Below are positions 27,130 through 37,962 of a DNA stretch of 64,000 nucleotides, piece after piece; within the stretch, counting starts at the first letter, position 1; each line of letters opens with the position of its first letter. The notes under the pieces were generated by a model. That model saw nothing but the letters and a program-made list of their open reading frames with translations, made no database searches and was not told the origin of the DNA. The stretch covers positions 37,968 to 101,967 of the forward strand of contig JAREIK010002033.1 in the NCBI GenBank assembly GCA_029783825.1. Direction: 5' to 3'. A program made the translations under genes and the position numbers. The stretch is from Sapria himalayana (lineage: Eukaryota; Streptophyta; Magnoliopsida; Malpighiales; Rafflesiaceae).

Positions 27130-27660
27130 TAGACATTCAGACAGATTAAAAGATAGATAGATAGATAGACAAAAAGATAGATATATAGATAGAAAGATAG
27201 AGAAATACATATACAGATTGATAGACGTATAACAAACAAATAGATAGATAGAAGTGATAGATAGATAGACAGATTGATTGATTGATTGATTGAATGACAG
27301 ATAAATAGATATATAGATAGAATGTTTGATTGATTGATAGACAGACAAATAGATAGATATACAAATCGATTGATATATAGATATATATAAAGACTAACAG
27401 ATTGATAGATAGAAGTGATAGATAGATAGACATTCAAACAGATTGAAAGATAGATAGATATAAAGATAAATAGATAGACAAAAAGATAGATATATAGATA
27501 GAAAGATAGAGAAATACATAAACAGATTGACTGGCATATAACAAACAAATAGATAGATAGATAGATAGAAGTGATAGATAGACAAATTGATTGATTGATT
27601 GATTGATTGACAAATAAATAGACAGACAGATAGAATGATTGATTAAATTATAGACAGACA
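27130..27660 (+). repeat. ~300-bp local tandem duplication in array B
   Basis: The sequence from GACATTCA at 27132 through ATAACAAACAAATAGATAG near 27229 repeats at 27429 and about 27538, a spacing of 297-309 bp. The equivalent place in array A (about 16680) has one copy, so the expansion is specific to B. Confidence 0.75.
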
Positions 27661-28309
27661 AATAGATAGATATACAAATTGATAGATAGATAGGTATATA
27701 TAAAGACTAACAGATAGATAGATAGAATGATAGATATTTATATTGATAGATAGTCAGATAAATAATGAAATAAATAGATGGATATATAGATTGATTATTA
27801 ATAGAGAGATAGATAGATAGATAAGTAGACAGAAAGATACAAAGATAGATAGATTGATTAATTTTATTGGTAGACAGATAGATAGATTGATAGATAAATT
27901 AATAAAAAGTTTGATAGATAGATTGATAGAGAGATTTATAGAAAGATTGATAGAAAGATAGGATGAAATATAGATAGAGAAAAAGATAGACAATTAGAAA
28001 AACATATATATAGATAGATTGATTGATAGATTGATAGATATAAAGATAGATAAATAGATAGTTAGATAGTTAGATAGATTATTAGATAGAGAGATAAATA
28101 TATATATAGATAGATAGATAGACATATAAATAGATAGATGGATAGATATAGATAGATAGATTGATTGATTGATAGTAAGATTGATTTATTAATTGACTGA
28201 TAGATAAATAGATTGATAGATAATGAAATAAATAGATAGATAGATAGACAGATAGATAGACAAATAGATAGATATATAGAAAGACAGATAGGTAGATAGA
28301 CAGACATAC

Positions 28310-28391
<82 letters not shown>

Positions 28392-28392
28392 G
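28310..28392 (+). repeat. (TA)n-(CA)n-(TA)n compound microsatellite
   Basis: A TA run passes into a long CA run with a few interruptions and back to TA, inside GATA satellite. Confidence 0.9.
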
Positions 28393-31300
28393 TAGATATA
28401 TAGATTGATAAACAGATTGACAAAGAGATTGAAAGAATGATAGATATATAGATAGATTATTAGATATATAGATAGAAAGATAGATATATAGATATATAGA
28501 TAATTAGATAGACAGATAGATAAATAGCTAGATAGACAGATAGATAGACATATATATAAACAAATAGATAGACAGATAGACAGATAGATAGATATATTGT
28601 TAAAAAGATTGATAGATAGATATACATATAAAAATTTTGATTGAAAGATTAATAGATAAATTGATTTAAAGATTGATAGACAAATAGATAGATAGATTGA
28701 TTGATAGATTTATAGATAGATTGAAAATCAAAAAGATAGAAATATAGATAAATAGATATATAGACAGAGTGTTATACACATTTTTAGGCAAATACATAAA
28801 GATATATATAGATATATAGATAGAAGAATAAATAGATAGATAAAACGATAGATAGACACTTAGATCGATAGATAGATGGATACAAAGATAGTTAAATTAA
28901 TAGATTAATAGACTAATAGATAGATAAACATATATATAGATAATAAGATAGACAGATATATAAACAAATAGATTGACAGATAAATAAATAGATAGAAAAA
29001 AAATAGATAGACAAATAGAGATGATATATAGATAGAAAGATAGATAGATACATAGATAGATTGATAGACAAATATATAGACAAATAGTTAGAATGGTAAA
29101 TAGATAGATAGATAGATAAATAGAAAGATAGATAGATAGATGTACATATAGATATATAAAAATATTGACAGATAGAAAGACACATAGATACATATATAGA
29201 TAGATAGATAGATTAATACAAAGATTTATAGACAGATCGATAGACAAATTGATAGAAGATTGAATGACAGATAGATAGACATATTGATAGACACATAGGT
29301 AGATAATTTGATAGTGAGATCATTTGACACAAAAATAGATAGATAGATAGACAAATAGATAGACAGACATATATAATGAAAGATAGATATACATATAAAT
29401 ATACTGATAGATAGACAGAAAGATAGAGTGAAAGATAAATTAATAAATAGATAGAAAGATTGATAGATAGAAAGATGGAATGATAGATAAACAAAAAGAT
29501 AGATAGAATGAAAATAGATAGATAGAAAATAGATAGATAGATCATTACATAAAATGTTAGATAAACAAATTGATATATAGATTCATAGAAGATTGAATGA
29601 TAGAAAAGATTTATAAATAAATTTATAAATAGATTAATTGATAATTTGATAGAGAGGGTGATAGAAAAATTAATAGACATATAATTACATAGATATATAA
29701 AAAATAGACAGATTGATAGATAAATAGATTGATAGACAGATAGAAAAATAGATTGATTGATATATTGATGGAAAGATTTGTAGGCAGATTGATTGATTAA
29801 TTAATAGACAAATTTATAGATAGATTGATAAAATTATTTATTGTTAGATAGATAGACAAAAAGATAGATAAATTGATCGACAACTAGATAGTTAGACATA
29901 TCAACCAATAGATACATAGATAGATAGATAGTTTGAATTATTATTAGTTAGATATATAAATATATATATAAATAGAAAGATAGATAAATATATAGATAGA
30001 TTGATAGATTTATACATAAATATGTAGAAAGATATATAGATATATAGAAAATAAACAAATAAATAAATAGATATATAGAGAAATAGATAGATAGATAGCC
30101 AAATAGATAGATAGATAGATAGACATATAGATAGAAAGTTAGATTGATAAATAGATAGAAAGATAGATAAAGTGATATATTTATAGATAGATAGATAGCT
30201 AGATAGACAAATAAATACATAGATAGACAGATAGATAGACAGATAGATAGCCTAATACATAGACAGATAGAGTGATAGATAGATACATAGATAGATATAT
30301 AAATAGAAAGACTGTCAGACATACGTATAGATAGATAGATATATAGATAGACAAATAGATAGACACATAGAAAGATAGATAGACACATAGGTAGATAGAT
30401 AGATATATAGATAGACAAATAGATACATAGAATGATATATAGATTAATAGGAGATTGATAAACAAATTGATAGATTGATTGATAAAGAGATTGATAGAAT
30501 GATAGATAGACATATAGATAATTAGATAGATCAATAGAAAGATAGATTGACAGATAGATGGATAAATTGATAGATAAATAGATAAACATTTAGATAGATA
30601 AATAGATATATATATATATATATATAGATAGAGAAAAAGATAGAATAATAGATAGATAGATATATAGAAAGATAGGCAAATAGAAAAGTAGAATGATAGA
30701 TAGATACATTGACATATCAATAGATAAATAGATAGATAGACAGATAGATTGATAGATAGATTGACAGATAGATTGAGAGATAGATAGATAGATAGATCGA
30801 CAGATAGATAGATCAACAGATAGAAAGACATATAGATAGATAGATAGACAAATAGATAGACAGATAGATAGACAGATAGATTGATTAATAGATAGACAAA
30901 TAGATATATATATATATATATATATAGACAAATAGATAGATAGATAGACTGAAAGATACATTGATAGACAGATAGATAAGTAGGTAGATAGATAGATCGA
31001 TAAATGATAAATAGACAAAAAGATAGATAGATAGATATACTTATAAATAGAAAAATATATAGATAGATAGATAGACTAATAGATAGATAGATTAATAGAT
31101 AAATAGACAAATTGATAGACATATAGATAATTAGTTTAAAGATAGATAGACAGATAGAATGACATATAGTATGATAGAAATATAGATAGATAGATTGTTA
31201 GATAGATAGATAGCTAGCTAGACAGATAGTTTGATAGAAAGATTGATTGTCTTATTGATAGACAAATAGGTAAACACTTAGATTAACAGATATATAGATA

Positions 31301-31396
31301 GATAGATAGATAAACAGATTGATAGACAAATAGTTTGATTGATTGATTGCCATATAGATAGTCAAAAAGATAGGCAAATATATAGATAGATACATA

Positions 31397-31398
<2 letters not shown>

Positions 31399-31449
<51 letters not shown>

Positions 31450-31450
31450 T
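31399..31450 (+). repeat. (CA)n-(TA)n compound microsatellite
   Basis: A clean CA run is followed by a TA run, flanked on both sides by GATA satellite. Confidence 0.9.
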
Positions 31451-32734
31451 ATTAGATAGATATAAAGATAGATAGATAAATTGAGATATTTACAAATAGA
31501 TAGACAAATAGATATATAGAATGATAGATAGATACATAGATAGATAGATAGACAGATTGATACCAAGATAATTAGATAGATAAATAGTCAAATATATTAA
31601 TAGATTATAGATAAAAATATAGACATGTATATAGGCATAACTATAGACAAATAGCTAGACAAATAGATAGATAGATTGATATACATATAGTTAGACAAAC
31701 ATATATATATATAGATCGATAGATCAATAGACATTTATATAGACAAATCGATAGACAAATAGATAGATAGATACATAGCTAGATAGATAGATAGACATAT
31801 AGATAGATAGACATATAGATAGACAGAAAGATATATCACATAGATAGACATATAGATACATATAATGATAGATAAATTGATATATTGGCAGATAGACATA
31901 CAAATAAAAAGTTGGATAGATAGATATATAGATAGACAAAATGATAGACATATAGAAAGTTAAATTTATAAACACATAGATATATATATATATTGATAGA
32001 CTAATTGATAAATAGATTGATAGACAGATTGAGAGACATATTGATCGAGAGATTATTAGATAGATTGATAGGTATTTTGATATACAAATTGATAGATAGA
32101 AAGATAAACAAATAGATAAAGAGATAGATAGACAAATAGAAATATAAAAAGATACATGACAAAATAGATAGATAGAAAGATAAATAGAAAATTGATAAAG
32201 CGATAAATCAACATATAGATAGACAAGTAAATAAATAGATAGATAGATACATAGATAGATAATTTATAGATAGATAGATAGATAATAAGATTGACAGATA
32301 TATAGACATATAAATAGATAGATGGAAAGATAGATAGATAGACTGACATATAGATAGATAGATAGATATCTTGACCAACATATTGATAGATAGATATATA
32401 GAGAGTCAGATAGATAGAGAGAAATAAAGAAAGATACATAAATAGACATACACACAGATAGACAGATAGATAGATAAAAAGATAGATAGACTAATAGATA
32501 GATAGATAGACAGATAAATAGAATGTTTGAAAGATAGATTTATAGATAGATATAAAGAAATTTAACATATTTATAGATAGATAGACAGATAGATGGATAG
32601 ATAGATAAATGGAGAAATAGATAGATATATAGATAAATAGATAGCTAGATAATCAATAGGTAGCCGAGTATATTGACAGATAGATAGAAAAATAAATAGA
32701 TAGATAGACTAGCAGAAAGATAGATAGATAGATT

Positions 32735-33187
32735 AGAGGTGTTAAATAGGATCAGCCGACCCAGCCCTACATGAGGCACAGTATGATTCAGCTGTGCCTG
32801 GCCTAGCACGGCATGCTACAATGACATTCTTGGACCCGAGCTGGGCAGACCATCAGCATCGCTCCATCCCTGCCGGGCCAAGGGAATTCAGCCCACATGT
32901 CCTTCCTAGCACCGTACGAGGGCCTGGTTAGGGGCACGACACACTTGACCAAGCACCGAGAGTGGTAACGGTGAGCCGACACCTGACGGGCGAAGCTAGG
33001 CGAGCCATGAAAGGGTGATTGTGGCATGGAGGCACGTAATGAAACCATACTTTTAAATAAAATTAGGGTTTTTGCCTGTCCCTAACCAGGCCGAACCATG
33101 TAGAATTCGGTTGATTTCTGGCTGAGGAGCCCATGTAGGGCCTGGCCCACAGAACCATGTCGGGCCAGGCACGGCATGGTACACTTG
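32735..33187. mobile_element. GC-rich repeat patch, possible hAT-like element end
   Basis: A sharp compositional island between satellite and CACTA-3. It begins AGAGGTGTTAAATAGGATCA and is dense in GGCC, GGGCCAGG, GCCTGG and GGCACGGCATG words on both strands. Plant hAT-type elements often start with a similar GGTG(T/C)(C/T)AAA phrase and carry GGGCC-type subterminal repeats; that comparison is from memory. No matching terminal inverted repeat is visible at the right side, so it would be a truncated or internally deleted copy. The frames at 32803-33048 and 33053-33298 are not credible genes; the latter runs into the CACTA-3 remnant. Confidence 0.4.
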
Positions 33188-34599
33188 CTGCTTTATATGA
33201 CCTCCTATGATCTCCAAATAGACAGGAACATAGTGAATTAGTTGAAGATCCATAGAATCTTCAACTTGTTGAGAAGCAGTTGTCACACATTCCTCCATTA
33301 GTTTATGTGATAAAATAGAAAAAAAATACTTATATAGATATACATAAAATTGTTTTATATTTTACATTACAAATAACTTTCAAAATTTACTATATTATTA
33401 ATATATTTTATTAATATAACAGATTCTTACAGCAATCATCTGAGACTTGTTGTCAGCAAACTAACCATCTACTTTCTACACATGCATCTTCATGAAAATC
33501 TCATAAAAATTAAGATATCGACCCAATTTTCCAGCCTAGTGTATTTATTTATTAAGTCATAAAATAACAAATGATAACAAATTTAACAAAATTAATAAAA
33601 CCATGCACTGAATAAATTTATTTAGACTATTAGGACAACCACTAAATATATAAATATTTAAATTTTTAAAATTATACCAAATCTTGAGCATCCTCCTAAT
33701 ACTTAAGCCACTCAAGCCAGTCATCCTCGGATATTAAATTAGGCCTTTCTTTTATATTCTTCAATTTTGGACAAAATCAGAATACTGTTCACTATCTTTG
33801 CTCTCCGATAATGACTTTATCTTTTCATCAAATTTGAGTGCTGATGTGCACTGATTCTATATATAAAAAAATCACTAAAAAATTATATTAATAACAAAGA
33901 TAGAATTATTTACTGCTTGAATAAAAACCAACATAATAGTCGACTAATTAGATCATTAAGTTTCAATAATTTTGTTTCATTATTTTTACCTGTAAGTCAT
34001 TAAAATTAGTCTCTTTTGTCAATTCAGAAACTTTATTCAATGATAATGCTTTAGAATCAACCATTTTCGTGAAAGACTTAGTAATTATAGCCAAACACTT
34101 GGGAGATAAAATAAAACTGTACAAATATATAAATAACATTGAAAAAAAAGCAAATCATAACTATATATTAAAAAAACCACTAATAGGATCATCATAATAT
34201 TTTATTCAAGTAATATTTAAATATTTCTTATACCTCTCATCCACATTCTCAATTACAAACTTAACACTGAATACAGAAGAAGACACAACATTTGATTATG
34301 TCGATGGTTTTGTAAATGGGGGAACTATTAGTGTAAAATATAGTGTACTAGATAGTGATGGATCAAAAATGTTTGCAGGAAGGACAATGGGTGGTGGGCA
34401 TATATCTGATAAAGGTGATAGTAAATGTGTCAATGATAGTGATCGTGATAGAAATGGAGATGATGTTTGTGATGTTTAAGTCTGGATATGGTGGGCTGAG
34501 ATGGAAATTAATTTGCAACATTGTATAAAATACTAGATAAATTTTGTCCATTACTACTTCCACGTCCACCTCCACCATGCCACATCCTTTAGGCGCCAT
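33188..34599 (-). pseudogene. Broken Ptta/En-Spm-type transposon protein gene, copy 3
   Basis: This is the longest Ptta remnant in the window, read on the minus strand. A start region MAPKGCG at 34599 runs, with a frame change, into GGGGRGSSNGQN, a glycine-rich head typical of these proteins. Near 33860-33690 comes an acidic block, FDEKIKSLSESKDSEQYSDF, and then ERPNLISEDDWLEWLKY, matching the family's R-P-x-x-I-x-x-x-x-W pattern. Near 33535-33440 lies NFYEIFMKMHV followed by KVDG and ADNKSQMI, and near 33298-33200 MEECVTTASQQVEDS. Stops and frameshifts occur in every block, and the gene is cut at its 3' end by the GC-rich patch. Exon and intron limits are unclear. The start is uncertain. Confidence 0.6.
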
Positions 34600-35590
34600 C
34601 TACTATACAAAAAAAAATATAGAACAAATAATCAGAGATATGATGAACAACCATCCATTTTATAATAAAACACACCAATAGATTTCATCAAAATATAAAA
34701 AGTTTTTGATAGTTTAATATTATAATACAATTATAGCAATTTTATTATCGTCATCACTATCATTCTCTAATTGATCTTCTGACATTTTGTCAGATTCTGA
34801 TGGAAGTTCCAACTAATCTTCAGATAGAAATTGACATCTTCAATTTCTATTAGGCCACCATTTGAGTCACACAAATATACTAGATCATCTTTTCACACTT
34901 CTTTGCCTCTTCAAAGCCTCTAACCATGATACCCTTCTCATCTCCCATACCCAGGCCAATTATAAACATATGTGCCCTTACAAATAATGATGCAGTATCA
35001 GTTTAATTGCTTATAAACATAAAAGCCCTAACAGTCGATAATGATACATAAATGCTACATTCAAAATATAAGGTTAAATAAACAATGAAAGACGAAGAAC
35101 TAATCAAATAATGCATTTGAAATGAACAATCATCAGAACAATGTGATTCCCATCTGCACTCGCAGCAAGGGTCATACGAGCAAAAGCTATTACGATAGCA
35201 TTAATTTATCTGTCATCCTCGTAGTTCAAAAAAATTAGCATGATGCAAATTGTTTCCAATCCTTAAAGATCAGATATTTTTTATGGGTATTCCATGGCTA
35301 TGACAATGTGTCGATGCCGTGCAGTGTTCATGTTTCCCAAACCCTAGCCATATGTTTCTATGGACATTCATGACTTATGTTTGTGCTTGCTAAAGAAAAT
35401 TACTTACGTTTATTAAGTTTATTAAGTTTTATTAGCTTTTAAAATTCCATTAATATTTTAATTTTAAATTATCAGTATATTTAATATACAATAAATATAT
35501 ATAAAACATAAAGACTCATCTTTTTTAACTTAATAAATTATTTTCAACAAGTTAATGTGCGCGTAGCAAGACACACATGAAAACAAACAT
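34600..35590. other. Unassigned interior of CACTA-3
   Basis: I recognise no gene. A minus-strand stretch near 34970-34740 reads IGLGMGDEKGIMVRGFEEAK and, in another frame, DDLVYLCDSNGGLIEIEDVN, so it may be a decayed exon, but I cannot name a family. The rest is AT-rich. Confidence 0.35.
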
Positions 35591-36164
35591 TTATATAATT
35601 ATACCTAAATATATAGTAACATTTATATAATTATTTTCAACAAGTTAATAAACAGTTATATGTAGTTATACCTAAATGTATACAATGTTATAAAAAAGTA
35701 TATAGATTTACATATATGTATACATAGTTACAAATATAACTATATTTTATTATATAGAGTTTTATATAATTATACAAATATTTATATATAGTTATACACA
35801 TAGGTTAACATAATGTTGTATATTGTTATACATGAAATTATAAATATAGAAACATGTGGTTATACATATAGTTACCCATATAGTTATACTTATATTTATA
35901 CATGCAGGTATATATATTTTTTCAAAAAATTTAATATATGTATACATATAGTTATGTATAGGCATAGATATAGTTAAATACATTTTTATATACTAATATA
36001 TAAAATTGTATATTAAATATATTTTGTTACTTATATAATTAAATATAGTTTTGTATAATGTTTTCATAGTTATAGATATAGTAAAAGACAATTATTTATA
36101 GTTATATTTTCTTATACCCATATTATATTTAGTTATAAATGGATTTATATTGTTAAAGATATAG

Positions 36165-36196
<32 letters not shown>

Positions 36197-37300
36197 CTAC
36201 AAGTAGTTATATGTAGTTATACATAAATGTATACAAAGTTATAAACAAATATATAGATTTACATAGATGTATACATAGTTACAAATATAATTATATTTTG
36301 ATATATAGAGTTTTATATTGTTATACAAATATTTATATATAGTTATACACATATAGTTAAACATAGTGTTGTATGATGTTATACATGTAACTATAAATAT
36401 AATTACAAATTGTTATACAATTAGTTACATATATAGTTATGCTTATATTTATACATGCAGGTATATATATATTTTATATAATTTAATATATTTATACATA
36501 TAATTATGTACATGCATAGATATATTTAAATACATTTTTATATACTAATATATAAAATTGTATATTAAATATATTTTGTTAATTATATATTTAAATATAG
36601 TTATCTATAATGTCTTTATAGCTATACATATTGTAAAAGACAATTATTTATAGTTATATGTTCTTATACCTATATTATATTTAGTTATAAATGGATTTAT
36701 ATTGTTAAAGATATAGTTATATATATATATTCCTACAAGTAGTTATATGTAGTTATACATAAATGTATACAAAGTTATAAACAAATATATAGATTTAAAT
36801 AGATGTATACACAAATATAGTTATATTTCGATATATAGAGTTTTATATTGTTATACAAATATTTATATATAGTTATACACATATAGTTAAACATAATGTT
36901 GTATGATGTTATTCATGTAACTATAAATATAATTACAAATTGTTATACATATAGTTACATATATAGTTATACTTATATTTATACATGCAGGTATATATAT
37001 ATATTATATAATTTAATATATTTATACATATAATTATGTATAGGCATAGATATATTTAAATACATTTTTATATACTAATATATAAAATTGTATATTAAAT
37101 ATATTTTGTTAATTATATATTTAAATATAGTTATCTATAATGTCTTTATAGCTATACATATTGTAAAAGACAATTATTTATAGTTATATGTTCTTATACC
37201 TATATTATATTTAGTTATAAATAGATTTATATAGTTAAAAATATTGTTATATATATATTCATATAAGTAGTTATATATAGTTATACATAAATGTATGCAA
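35590..37300. repeat. ~540-bp AT-rich tandem repeat, about 3.1 copies
   Basis: A long AT-rich unit built from TAGTTATA-like words repeats in tandem. The marker GCATAGATATA falls at 35962, 36514 and 37044, spacings of 552 and 530 bp. A fourth copy starts near 37265 and stops at about 37300, immediately before the SWIB fragment. Copies 2 and 3 are clearly more alike than copy 1. No coding potential. The unit is unrelated to the GATA satellite. Confidence 0.85.
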
Positions 37301-37320
37301 AGTTAATTCTAGATTTCTAG

Positions 37321-37654
37321 CTTCCTATTCCTCTTTCATATGCTCTCATAAAATGTTTTGGTATATGTGAAGATGCATTATCTTATTCTGATGTTGTAAA
37401 GAAGATGTGGGACTATATAAAAAAAATAATCTACAAGTATTCCAACATTCATTGTCTTCACCTCCCCCCCGATGATAATCTATGGTGCTATTCTTCAATT
37501 TCAATTAATCATTAAAATTTATTGTTTTTAAAAAGGATTCATCAGATAAAAAAAAAGATGTGATGATAACTTGAAAGAGCTACTTCACTGCAAGTCTTTT
37601 ACTGATTTTGCAATCTCAAAGCTCTTATCTCTTCACTTCATGAAGAAGGAATAA
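37321..37654 (+). pseudogene. SWIB/MDM2-domain gene fragment, truncated and frameshifted
   Basis: Exon 1 (37321-37436) reads LPIPLSYALIKCFGICEDAL then SYSDVVKKMWDYIK, matching the first half of a SWIB domain (family pattern D-V-V-K-x-x-W-D-Y-I-K-x-x-N-L-Q). A GT...AG intron runs 37437-37545. Exon 2 then reads CDDNLKELLHCKSFTDFAIS leading to KLLSLHFMKKE and a stop at 37652-37654, matching the C-terminal half (C-D-x-x-L-K-E-L, F, S-K-L-L, H-F). A 1-base loss in the A run at 37419-37426 would restore the NNLQ reading before the donor site, so exon 1 is frameshifted. The upstream part is missing, replaced by the AT-rich tandem repeat. SWIB proteins act in chromatin remodelling or organellar nucleoids; this copy is probably non-functional. 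The retained intron indicates capture from genomic DNA, not from mRNA. Confidence 0.75.
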
Positions 37655-37671
37655 TGAGCAACTTTCGGGCA

Positions 37672-37795
37672 CAAGATTTTTTATATGTGTAGCTAAACAG
37701 GAATAGATTTATTTGGTGGCATCGTTGTTCTTGATTCTAGTTTTGTTCTTTGCTTAGCTGACTAACCTAACCATGATTCTTTGCAGGACACCTGC
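37672..37795 (+). repeat. Block shared with CACTA-1/2 in opposite orientation
   Basis: This stretch matches the reverse complement of about 12765-12880 in CACTA-1 (and the same part of CACTA-2). Shared words in order are TAGCTAAACA, TTCTGGTTTTGTTCTTTGCT (here TTCTAGTTTTGTTCTTTGCT), CTAA(T/C)CATGA and TTTG(T/C)AGGAC. The last looks like a splice acceptor, so the block may be an intron end. In CACTA-1 it follows the Ptta stop codon; here it follows the SWIB stop. Confidence 0.75.
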
Positions 37796-37859
37796 TATGC
37801 AAACATGGCAACTATTTTGGAAGTTGATGACTTCAAGTGTAACATGTCCATACAGGTTT

Positions 37860-37962
37860 TGGTATTTGATTTTGATTTTGTTTTTAGTTTTGCTTTTAAT
37901 TTTGTTTTTAATTTTGTTTTTTATTTTATTTTTGATTTTGATTTTGATTTTTCTTTTGAAAT
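37860..37962 (+). repeat. TTTTGA/TTTTTA low-complexity run
   Basis: An imperfect hexanucleotide repeat of TTTTGA and TTTTTA units follows a CATACAGGTTTTGG junction that looks like an exon end plus donor site. The overlapping open frames at 37773-38018 are products of this run and are not called as genes. Confidence 0.8.

Larger units (their letters stand above)
25279..32734 (+). repeat. GATA satellite array B
   Basis: Degenerate GATA/TAGA satellite, the duplicate of array A. Markers of A recur here with spacing rising from about 10.37 kb at the CACTA end to about 10.93 kb near 30480. It carries (TA)n/(CA)n compound runs at 28310-28392 and 31399-31450. No genes; the long minus-strand frames are satellite artefacts. 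Confidence 0.95.

Noticed and set aside
32803..33298. Two 81-residue minus-strand ORFs over the GC-rich patch
   Set aside because: One is produced by high GC content; the other joins a Ptta remnant to the GC-rich patch across a transposon junction.
34363..34599. 78-residue minus-strand ORF as a stand-alone gene
   Set aside because: Better explained as the frameshifted N-terminal part of the Ptta-like gene; the I/T-rich tail is a shadow frame.
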